Source: Hyphomicrobiaceae bacterium
Lineage (GTDB): Bacteria > Pseudomonadota > Alphaproteobacteria > Rhizobiales > Hyphomicrobiaceae
Assembly: GCA_017353825.1 (NCBI GenBank)
Contig: JAFMSC010000312.1
Span: 1-5,372 of the forward strand
DNA: 5,372 nt
Direction of reading: 5' to 3'
A program made the translations under genes and the position numbers. Of this stretch, positions 1 to 4,959 are shown piece after piece. The first letter of the stretch is position 1, and every line of letters begins with the position of its first letter. Below the pieces are notes generated by a model. It made no database searches. It was not told where the DNA came from and saw only the letters and a list, made by a program, of their open reading frames with translations.

Positions 1-530
1 GTCATTCCCGCGAAGGGGGGGTCGAGCTGTCCCTTGCGTTCGCCGCCGACGGGGTCGGATGCGGAGCCAACCCGCCCTCCCCACCAGCGCCGCGGGTGAG
101 GCGGCTCATCGCCGGCGCGGGCGAGCGGGGCTGGCGCACCCGGCGCGGAGCCGGCCACCCGTTCGTCCGACCAGCCCTCGTGCCAGTGCTCGGCCGAACA
201 CGCCAGGAAGGCGCACTCGTTGCTGGTGCGAGCCTTGCGCGCGCCCCCGACGGCGTCGAGCAAGCCTGCGAGGCCACCATTGGCAGGTGAGCGAGGCGTT
301 GGCGTTTGAGAGCTCCCTTGCTCAACTCCCAACAGGCGCGCCCATCGCCCTCCACATCAAGCAGCTCCCGGCCCAGCGGCTCCTGCGCCTCGCTTTGCTT
401 CTGACAACCCGGTCGACACCCCCCAGAGACAATCGCAACGCTTTCCTACTATAAGTGTGCGGAGTGTTTGCCGAAGGGATGTTGCGTTAGAACAAAAAGG
501 GAATATTGCAACAGAAATGGAGTCCTATGT
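1..530. other. Gene-poor leader region, no supported CDS
   Basis: I see no gene here. Bases 1-430 are extremely GC-rich, so several frames stay open by chance on both strands, but their translations are dominated by Arg, Pro, Ala and Ser and show no recognisable domain, signal peptide or ribosome-binding site. The first 16 bases resemble one arm of the palindromic repeat (GTCATTCCCGCGAAGG-type) that is common between proteobacterial genes, but the partner arm is missing. From about 430 to 530 the sequence is clearly AT-richer (TACTATAAG near 447-455, AACAAAAAGGGAATATT near 491-507) and contains an inverted pair TGTTGC (480-485) / GCAACA (508-513). That island is the natural place to look for a promoter of the DUF3617 gene. 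The remaining bases, 561-716, show nothing clear. Confidence 0.55.
482..509 (+). promoter_or_regulatory. Weak candidate promoter upstream of the DUF3617 gene
   Basis: TTGCGT (482-487) and TATTGC (504-509) are separated by 16 bases inside the only AT-rich island of the first 700 bases. This fits a sigma-70 layout but matches the consensus poorly, and it would leave an untranslated leader of about 200 bases before the DUF3617 gene. This is inference from base composition and spacing. TATAAG at 450-455 is an alternative -10 element without a convincing -35 partner. Confidence 0.18.
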
Positions 531-560
531 GGTGCCAAGTCATCTGGGTGCCAAGTCATC
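531..560 (+). repeat. 14-bp perfect direct repeat, 16-bp period
   Basis: GGTGCCAAGTCATC occurs at 531-544 and again at 547-560, identical over 14 bases and separated by TG. The repeat lies directly after the AT-rich island and about 155 bases upstream of the DUF3617 start. Two head-to-tail copies of an identical word near a likely promoter may be a tandem protein-binding site, but a simple slippage duplication is equally possible. The period is not an exact multiple of a helical turn (about 1.5 turns), so two side-by-side dimers on one face is not the obvious reading. Confidence 0.6.
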
Positions 561-716
561 GCCTTGCGCAGGTTCCTTCTCCTCAAGCCGGTGTCGGCGC
601 CATCGCCCCACGACGCCTGCGAAGCCGGCCGCTGCCCACCAGCGGCCGCAATCGGCGCCTAATGGCCGGGACTGGCGTGCAAAACCAAGTGCCGCCCAAT
701 CAGCATGGGAAGCCCA

Positions 717-1265
717 ATGAAGAGACCCACCGCCGTCCTGCTCGCCGCCACTGCTGTGGCCACACCGTTCGCGCTCACCGCCCAGACCCTGAACCTGCCG
801 CCCCGCAAGCCCGGCCTGTGGGAGGTCTCGACCACCATTGAGCGGCAGAAGGACACCGCCGACAACACGAAGGCGTCGCCGCCCATCTCGGCGCAGATGT
901 GCCTCGATGCCTCGACCGACCGCGAGCTGATGGACTATGCGCTAAAGTTCACCGAGGGCAAGTGCAAGAGCCTGACTTCAAAGCGTGAAGGCAAGAGCAT
1001 CGTGATCGACGCGGACTGCACCTTTTCAGGACGGGCGACCAAGAGCAAGATCGTGTTCACGGGCGACTTCCAGTCGGCTTACACCATGCGCACCGAAGGC
1101 ACGATTGAACGCGGCAGCAAGGGGCCGCAGGCGATGCTGACAACTCAGACAGCGACCTGGAAGAGCGCCGACTGCCCCGGCATGAAACCCGGCGACATTA
1201 CCCTGTTCGGTGGGGTAAAGATGAACATCAATCAGCTCAAGGCGCTGTCTGGACTGATCAGGTGA
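717..1265 (+). CDS. DUF3617 domain-containing secreted protein
   Basis: The product is 182 residues and matches the pattern of the DUF3617 family, small proteins of proteobacteria exported to the periplasm whose function is unknown. Residues 1-22 form a Sec signal peptide: Lys/Arg at 2-3, a hydrophobic Ala/Leu/Val core, and a likely cut near the Ala in LTAQ. The family hallmark PGLWE lies at 32-36. Four cysteines (62, 83, 101, 153) could form two disulfides in the periplasm, and the C-terminal CPGMKPGD block (153-160) matches the conserved end of the domain. I chose ATG 717 over the in-frame ATG at 705. The 717 start puts the positive n-region directly before the core and has GGGAAG (707-712) 4 bases upstream, a short spacing, whereas nothing like a Shine-Dalgarno precedes 705. 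The length is typical of the family. The gene is followed by 142 bases without a gene and probably has its own transcription unit. No specific role can be inferred from its neighbours. Confidence 0.88.
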   Translation: MKRPTAVLLAATAVATPFALTAQTLNLPPRKPGLWEVSTTIERQKDTADNTKASPPISAQMCLDASTDRELMDYALKFTEGKCKSLTSKREGKSIVIDADCTFSGRATKSKIVFTGDFQSAYTMRTEGTIERGSKGPQAMLTTQTATWKSADCPGMKPGDITLFGGVKMNINQLKALSGLIR

Positions 1266-1371
1266 GCGCGGGAAGGGGTTGCACCGCGCGGGGCGGTCTT
1301 GCATTGGAGCGGCACTCGGGGTGAAAAGCAATGATCCGCACCCGCTGTAGCCGCAGGCCGACGACGCAGAG

Positions 1372-1387
1372 GGCCGGACCAACGGCC
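1372..1387 (+). other. Small GC hairpin just before the amidohydrolase ribosome-binding site
   Basis: GGCCG (1372-1376) pairs with CGGCC (1383-1387) across the six-base loop GACCAA. The stem ends seven bases before the Shine-Dalgarno of the next gene, so in the mRNA it could influence initiation. With only five pairs in GC-rich DNA, it could also be chance. Confidence 0.25.
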
Positions 1388-1394
1388 GAATCGT

Positions 1395-1400
1395 GGAGGA
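1395..1400 (+). promoter_or_regulatory. Ribosome-binding site that fixes the amidohydrolase start
   Basis: GGAGGA is a near-perfect Shine-Dalgarno and sits seven bases before ATG 1408. The upstream in-frame GTG at 1393 overlaps this element and so cannot be the start it serves. The site therefore decides for ATG 1408. Confidence 0.85.
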
Positions 1401-1407
1401 ACCAAGG

Positions 1408-2466
1408 ATGACCCGCCATTCGCGCCCCGCCAGCTGCGTGCTGAGCCGGCGCACCTTCATCGCATCCACGCTTGCGGCAGGCGCGTCCGCCGCCGCCCTG
1501 CCCTTGCTGTTGCGCCGCGCCGTGGCGCAGGCGGCGGCCTACCGCATCGACGTCCACCACCACCTCTCGCCGCCCACGCACATCGAGGCTCTGCGCAAGG
1601 CCAGCCTGGGGACGCCGCCCACTTACAACTGGTCAGTAGCGAAGTCGCTGGAGGACATGGACAAGGCCGGTGTGGCCACCTCGATCACCTCGGTGACCAC
1701 GCCCGCAGTGTCGTTCCTCGACAACGATAACGCCCGCCGCGTTGCGCGCGAGTGCAACGAGTACGCGGCCAAGCTGATGACCGACCACCCGGGCCGCTTC
1801 GGTATTTTCGCCACGCTGCCGCTGCCGCATGTGGATGCCAGCCTGCAGGAAATCGCCTTCGCGCTGGATACGCTGAAGGCCGACGGCATCTGCCTGATGA
1901 CCAACTACGGCGACAAATGGCTTGGCGCGCCCGAGTTCGCGCCGGTGATGGAGGAACTGAACCGCCGCAAGGCGGTCGTCTACACCCACCCCGCGGCTGC
2001 CAACTGCTGCCGCAATCTCGTGCCCGACATCCCCGACCAGATCATCGAGTTCGGCACCGACACCACGCGCACCATCGCCAACTTGGTGTTCTCGGGCACC
2101 ACCGTGCGCTGCCCCGACATCCGCTTCATCTTCTCGCACGCCGGCGGAACCATGCCGTTCCTGGTGGAGCGGCTGCAGCTCCTGCCCGGCATCAGCCCGA
2201 AGCTCAAGCAGGGCGGCTGGGATTTCGAAAAGGTCAGCGCCCAGCTCACCCGCTACCACTACGACACGGCGCAATCCGCGCACCCTGGGGCTCTGTCCTC
2301 GCTCATGCGGCTGGTCTCCGTGTCGCAGGTGGTATTCGGCACGGACTATCCCTTCCGCACCAGCATCGACCACGTGAAGGGGCTGGCGGCCTACTTCTCC
2401 GGCGCCGACCTCATTGCCATCGAGCGCGGCAACGCGGTGAAGCTGATCCCCCGCCTGCAAGCCTGA
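1408..2466 (+). CDS. Tat-exported amidohydrolase family protein (ACMSD-like)
   Basis: The product is 352 residues of the amidohydrolase-2 superfamily (Amidohydro_2), a metal-dependent TIM-barrel group that includes aminocarboxymuconate semialdehyde decarboxylase (ACMSD) and related decarboxylases and hydrolases. Expected metal and catalytic residues are visible in order: HxH at 50-52 (in DVHHHLSPP), His194 in VYTHPA, His244 in the FSHAGG motif, and Asp313 in FGTDYPF. Residues 12-42 carry a twin-arginine signal, SRRTFIAS at 13-20 followed by an Ala/Leu-rich core and a cleavage-like AVAQA (38-42), so the folded metalloenzyme is predicted to reach the periplasm. The length fits the family plus a signal. 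The start is set by GGAGGA seven bases upstream. The substrate cannot be read from the sequence. An aromatic or lactone-type carboxylic acid is typical for relatives, but no catabolic genes flank it. Decarboxylase versus hydrolase activity is unresolved. Confidence 0.9.
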   Translation: MTRHSRPASCVLSRRTFIASTLAAGASAAALPLLLRRAVAQAAAYRIDVHHHLSPPTHIEALRKASLGTPPTYNWSVAKSLEDMDKAGVATSITSVTTPAVSFLDNDNARRVARECNEYAAKLMTDHPGRFGIFATLPLPHVDASLQEIAFALDTLKADGICLMTNYGDKWLGAPEFAPVMEELNRRKAVVYTHPAAANCCRNLVPDIPDQIIEFGTDTTRTIANLVFSGTTVRCPDIRFIFSHAGGTMPFLVERLQLLPGISPKLKQGGWDFEKVSAQLTRYHYDTAQSAHPGALSSLMRLVSVSQVVFGTDYPFRTSIDHVKGLAAYFSGADLIAIERGNAVKLIPRLQA

Positions 2467-2537
2467 GAACGGAGATCTTGGTCAGGACGATCCGGCACTG
2501 TGGCGCATTGACGAGGGCAGGGCCTTGGGGAATGCTA

Positions 2538-2569
2538 GCCACGCGCCCGCGGTTTTTCGCGGGTGTGGC
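2538..2569 (+). terminator. Two-part hairpin after the amidohydrolase gene, possible transcript end
   Basis: An inner stem CCCGCG (2546-2551) / CGCGGG (2558-2563) closes on a six-base loop GTTTTT. An outer stem GCCAC (2538-2542) / GTGGC (2565-2569) is separated from it by an asymmetric bulge (GCG against T). Eleven pairs make this the strongest hairpin between the amidohydrolase and the TAXI gene. No T-tract follows on the + strand, so it is not a standard intrinsic terminator. It could be an mRNA 3' stabiliser or a processed end 71 bases past the stop. Confidence 0.4.
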
Positions 2570-2602
2570 ACCGTCCCTGGACCAGGCAGCCCTTCTCATT
2601 CG

Positions 2603-2636
2603 ACCGTTCACACGCTAGTACCGTTCACACGCTAGT
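2603..2636 (+). repeat. Perfect 17-bp tandem duplication
   Basis: ACCGTTCACACGCTAGT is present twice, end to end (2603-2619 and 2620-2636), without a mismatch. Each copy carries a CTAG tetranucleotide. The region is non-coding, between the amidohydrolase and the TAXI gene. A perfect duplication implies recent origin, or maintenance as a tandem binding site. Confidence 0.8.
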
Positions 2637-2658
2637 CATGTGCCCCGCCCACACATAT

Positions 2659-2709
2659 GGCCTCTCTGCGCCGGTGGCCTCTCCGCGCTGGTGGCGTCTC
2701 TGCGCGGCC
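2659..2709 (+). repeat. Degenerate three-copy 17-bp tandem repeat
   Basis: Three adjacent 17-base units, GGCCTCTCTGCGCCGGT (2659-2675), GGCCTCTCCGCGCTGGT (2676-2692) and GGCGTCTCTGCGCGGCC (2693-2709), follow the consensus GGCCTCTCTGCGC(C/T)GGT. Copies one and two differ at two positions; copy three is more diverged, mainly at its end. The unit is unrelated in sequence to the 17-bp repeat 23 bases upstream but has the same period. No reading frame here is supported. Confidence 0.7.
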
Positions 2710-2714
2710 TTGCC

Positions 2715-2742
2715 CTGTCATTTTGTGATCACCGACTAGGAT
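2715..2742 (+). promoter_or_regulatory. Candidate promoter of the TAXI operon, with palindromic spacer
   Basis: CTGTCA (2715-2720) and TAGGAT (2737-2742) each match four of six consensus positions and are 16 bases apart, about 40 bases before the TAXI start codon and in the AT-richest part of this intergenic region. The spacer contains a perfect 8-bp palindrome, GTGATCAC (2725-2732), which could be a half or core of an operator. The location supports a promoter here; the exact boxes are a guess. TTGCCC (2710-2715) is an alternative -35 but would be too far from TAGGAT (21 bases). Confidence 0.3.
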
Positions 2743-2768
2743 ATCATCGAGCGCGCAGCATTAGGACA

Positions 2769-2775
2769 GGGGAGG
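2769..2775 (+). promoter_or_regulatory. Strong ribosome-binding site of the TAXI gene
   Basis: GGGGAGG lies seven bases before ATG 2783, optimal in sequence and spacing, and fixes the start directly ahead of the N-terminal membrane segment. Confidence 0.85.
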
Positions 2776-2782
2776 TTTACCC

Positions 2783-4189
2783 ATGGACACCAGCTATGCC
2801 AGATGGGCGGGCATCACCGTGCTCGCGGCCATCATCGGGCTGGTCTCCTACGGCCTGGTACGCAACACCGGCGAAATCGGGCCCGGCCGCATCGTCATGG
2901 CGACCGGCAGCTCGCAGTATTACGAGCTCGCCGAGTCCTATCGGCGCGATCTTGAGCGCTACGGCGTGAAATACGAGGTACAGCGGGCAACCGAGGGTTT
3001 CGCCACGCTGAAGGCGCTCCTGGAAGCCGGTCCGGGCATCAACGCCGGCTTCATCAAGGGCGGGCTCGTCGGCAGTATGCAGGGGCGGATGGCCACCGAC
3101 AAGGCCAAGGGGCGGTACGCCGAGTTCTCCAAGCTCTGGTCGGTCGGCAGGCTATTCTACGAGCCGATCTGGGTGTTTACGCGCGGTGATCTGCCGATTA
3201 CGAGCCTGCGCGACCTCAAGGACAAGAAGATCCTCCTCGGCACCAAGGAAAGCGGTACCCGGCGCATCGCCGGCCAGCTCTTGAAGGCCAACGGGGTCGA
3301 CAAGAGCAACGCAACGCTATTGGTTGGCAGCCTTCCTGACGACGCCGCTCCGCTCTTCGACGGCAGCGCCGACGCCGCCATCCTGATCGAGCCGGCGGAC
3401 TCCCCGCAGATCCAGACGCTGTTGCGCGTTGAGAACATCCGGCTCATGGACTTCTCGGGCGAGGCCGAGGCTTACGACAACCGCTTCCCGGCCATCAGTA
3501 AGGTGGTGCTGCGCAAGGGCGCCGTGGAGTTCAACCCGCTGGTCCCCTCAGACGACATCACGCTGCTCGCCACCACGGCGGCTCTGGTGGTGCGCACCGA
3601 CATGCATCCAGCGCTGGTGAGCCTGCTCACCCACGCCGTGATCGCCAATCCAAAGAGCGGCTTCGACAAGGCCGGAGACCCCGTGCTGTTCTACCGCGCG
3701 GGCGAGTTCCCATCGGCGAGCGATCCCGAGTTCCAGGTATCGGTGGAGTCGCGCGCCATCTACAAGTCCGGCGAGCTGCCGATCATGCTGCGCACGCTGG
3801 TGCCTGTAAGTGCCTACCTGGGCTTGCCGTTCTCCGTCACTGCGTTCGTCAGCAGCTACGCCGGGCAGATGCTTCTGGTCGTGATCCCGGTGCTGGCGCT
3901 GATCATTCCGTTCACCAGGACGGTGCCAGCCGTCTACGTCTGGATGGTGCGGCGCAAGCTGTTCTATTGGTACAATCAGCTCAAAACGCTGGAGAGAAAC
4001 CTTGACACCCGCGGGACCAAGCTCGACGCTGCCGCGGAGCAGGCGGAGCTGGAGCGGATCGACGGCGCGGTGAGGCGCATCCGGGTTCCGCTCCATTTCT
4101 CGAACGAGCTCTACGACCTGCGACTTCACATCGACCTCGTGCGGCAGCGGCTCTCCATCCAGCCGGCCGTTTCGATGGCCGCGGAGTAG
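2783..4189 (+). CDS. TAXI family TRAP-type solute-binding protein with C-terminal membrane anchor
   Basis: The product is 468 residues. Residues 9-26 form an uncleaved-looking membrane helix or signal anchor. Residues 35-325 are a TAXI/NMT1-like periplasmic binding fold: GRIVMATGSSQYYELA at 35-50 is the usual opening with bound-ligand loop, followed by EGFATLKALLEAG (71-83), a conserved YEPIWVFTR strand (126-134), the L-DLKDKKILLG-KESGTR linker (142-160), and a second-lobe DGSADAAILIEP (193-204). Classic TAXI proteins end near 320-340 residues. This one continues with a second hydrophobic helix (about 361-380, QMLLVVIPVLALIIPF) and a charged helical tail (about 395-455) that could form a coiled coil on the cytoplasmic side. 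Such a layout suits a sensor or adaptor as well as a transporter subunit. No TRAP permease gene (DctQ/DctM or fused) adjoins it. A promoter-like segment and strong ribosome-binding site precede it, and a co-oriented small gene follows 60 bases downstream. The ligand is unknown. Confidence 0.88.
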   Translation: MDTSYARWAGITVLAAIIGLVSYGLVRNTGEIGPGRIVMATGSSQYYELAESYRRDLERYGVKYEVQRATEGFATLKALLEAGPGINAGFIKGGLVGSMQGRMATDKAKGRYAEFSKLWSVGRLFYEPIWVFTRGDLPITSLRDLKDKKILLGTKESGTRRIAGQLLKANGVDKSNATLLVGSLPDDAAPLFDGSADAAILIEPADSPQIQTLLRVENIRLMDFSGEAEAYDNRFPAISKVVLRKGAVEFNPLVPSDDITLLATTAALVVRTDMHPALVSLLTHAVIANPKSGFDKAGDPVLFYRAGEFPSASDPEFQVSVESRAIYKSGELPIMLRTLVPVSAYLGLPFSVTAFVSSYAGQMLLVVIPVLALIIPFTRTVPAVYVWMVRRKLFYWYNQLKTLERNLDTRGTKLDAAAEQAELERIDGAVRRIRVPLHFSNELYDLRLHIDLVRQRLSIQPAVSMAAE

Positions 4190-4194
4190 GGGGC

Positions 4195-4210
4195 GCGCCG
4201 GCCGCGGCGC
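4195..4210 (+). other. Intercistronic GC hairpin between the TAXI gene and the small gene
   Basis: GCGCCG (4195-4200) pairs perfectly with CGGCGC (4205-4210) over the four-base loop GCCG, six bases after the TAXI stop codon. No T-tract follows, so complete termination is unlikely. It could stabilise the upstream mRNA or lower expression of the second gene. GC-rich composition makes chance pairing possible. Confidence 0.35.
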
Positions 4211-4249
4211 CGGGCATGAGGTTCAACCGCAGCATCTTGGCGTCATGGC

Positions 4250-4663
4250 ATGGGCAAACCGGATTTCGATCCTCGTGAAGTGCTGGAGAGGTACGTGGCG
4301 CTCCTGCGCGAGCCGGGCGCCACGGTGGTGCGCAGCATCACCGAGCTGGCCCACCCCAAGGAGAGCATCAGGAGTGTCCTGCAGCACTGCATCAGGACCG
4401 AGGCCGACCAGGAAAAGCGCGCGTTCCTGCGCGATGCCTACACCTCGCTCAGCAACTTCCAGGAGATCAGCGATGCCGACAAGGAGGCCCTGGCGGTCCT
4501 GAGCGAAATGGGCCCGATCGCGACCGAGGGCAGCAAGCTGTTCGACAAACAGGCGCGCCAGATCACCCACGTCGCGGCGCCGCTGCGCTTGCTGCTCGAC
4601 CGGGTCACGTCAGAGCGCGCGGTGCTCGCGCAGGAGCTGAAGTCGTTGACAAGCGAAGAGTGA
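4250..4663 (+). CDS. Conserved-looking hypothetical helical protein, 137 residues
   Basis: I do not recognise this family. The frame has coding-type G/C third positions throughout, and the protein is soluble, acidic to neutral and predicted almost wholly alpha-helical: helices near 8-20, 36-50 (SIRSVLQHCIRTEADQEKR), 56-72, 77-87 and a long amphipathic one about 100-134. There is no signal peptide, membrane segment or cofactor motif, and the single Cys is at 47. ATG 4250 is the only ATG start, because an in-frame TGA lies at 4217-4219. No clear Shine-Dalgarno precedes it; GAGG at 4218-4221 is too far upstream, so initiation may depend on translation of the preceding gene. The gene follows the TAXI gene by 60 bases on the same strand. 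I infer that the two form an operon and that this cytoplasmic protein may partner the TAXI protein's cytoplasmic tail. That partnership is speculation. Confidence 0.75.
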   Translation: MGKPDFDPREVLERYVALLREPGATVVRSITELAHPKESIRSVLQHCIRTEADQEKRAFLRDAYTSLSNFQEISDADKEALAVLSEMGPIATEGSKLFDKQARQITHVAAPLRLLLDRVTSERAVLAQELKSLTSEE

Positions 4664-4675
4664 GAGATCAGGGAC

Positions 4676-4708
4676 CCCCGAATGAGCGATCCAGCGGGGC
4701 GTCTTTCT
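4676..4708 (+). terminator. Possible intrinsic terminator after the TAXI operon
   Basis: CCCCG (4676-4680) pairs with CGGGG (4695-4699) across a 14-base loop, followed by CG and a short T-rich run TCTTTCT (4702-4708). It starts 13 bases past the stop of the 137-residue gene, where a terminator would be expected. The short stem and large loop make it weak. Confidence 0.35.
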
Positions 4709-4711
4709 AAG

Positions 4712-4767
4712 CGATCCCTAGGCCCGATCCCTAGGCCCGATCCCTAGGCCCAATCCCTAGTCCCTAG
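4712..4767 (+). repeat. 13-bp CCTAGG tandem repeat (minisatellite)
   Basis: Three perfect copies of CGATCCCTAGGCC (4712-4724, 4725-4737, 4738-4750) are followed by a decayed ten-base copy CAATCCCTAG (4751-4760) and a seven-base remnant TCCCTAG (4761-4767). Each contains CTAG, and the full units contain the palindrome CCTAGG. The final CTAG (4764-4767) is also the left flank of the adjacent inverted-repeat element. It lies between convergent genes and is non-coding. There are no spacers, so this is not a CRISPR array. Confidence 0.9.
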
Positions 4768-4959
4768 GAGCCTGTCCATTTAGTCGGTTGCGGAGGGAAC
4801 TCGTGAAATGGAATTCTCTTCGGAACTGCGACAGTCGGCTCAGGCCCGCGCTCTGGGCTGCGAGAGCCGGCGAAACACGGCCGAAGAGGATGCCGATCTG
4901 ATGGCTGAGGGAATCTCATTCTACGGCGCTCTCCCTGCCGGCATTACTTGGACAGGCTC
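4768..4959. mobile_element. 192-bp MITE-like element with CTAG target duplication
   Basis: The termini GAGCCTGTCCA (4768-4778) and TGGACAGGCTC (4949-4959) are perfect 11-bp inverted repeats, and CTAG occurs directly outside each end (4764-4767 and 4960-4963). This is the pattern of a transposed element with a four-base target duplication; CTAG-type (YTAR) targets are known for IS5-family elements. The 192-bp length is far too short for a transposase, and I find no substantial reading frame inside, so it is a non-autonomous derivative moved in trans. The interior contains a central hairpin: CGGCTC (4836-4841) with GAGCCG (4864-4869), enclosing GCCC (4844-4847) with GGGC (4855-4858). With the flanks, the two ends are inverted copies over 17 bases, so an alternative reading is a longer terminal repeat with a shorter or no duplication. 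The exact IS family is not established. Confidence 0.78.

Noticed and set aside
2..454. Overlapping open frames on both strands at the left end
   Set aside because: They are stop-poor because of extreme GC content. The translations are Arg/Pro/Ala/Ser-rich with no domain, no convincing start and no Shine-Dalgarno. I could not support any as a gene.
457..841. Short plus-strand open frames before and into the DUF3617 gene
   Set aside because: Their translations lack family features, and the last overlaps the secreted DUF3617 protein, which has a clear signal peptide and domain.
1633..2460. Long minus-strand open frame (275 codons) opposite the amidohydrolase gene
   Set aside because: It is the antisense shadow of a gene with intact catalytic motifs in high-GC DNA. 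Its own translation is rich in Arg, Val, Gly and His and shows no domain.
1752..2618. Plus-strand open frame (288 codons) overlapping the amidohydrolase in another frame
   Set aside because: The product is Arg/Pro/Ala/His-rich with no motif, and the true frame carries HxH, SHAGG and GTDYP motifs plus a Tat signal.
3548..4129. Minus-strand open frame (193 codons) inside the TAXI gene
   Set aside because: It is a shadow of the TAXI coding frame, with low-complexity composition and no start signal.
4712..4767. CRISPR array
   Set aside because: Units of 13 bases are directly adjacent with no unique spacers, so this is a minisatellite.
4768..4959. Intact insertion sequence
   Set aside because: At 192 bp it cannot encode a transposase and no substantial frame is present. 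Only the ends and flanking duplication support mobility.
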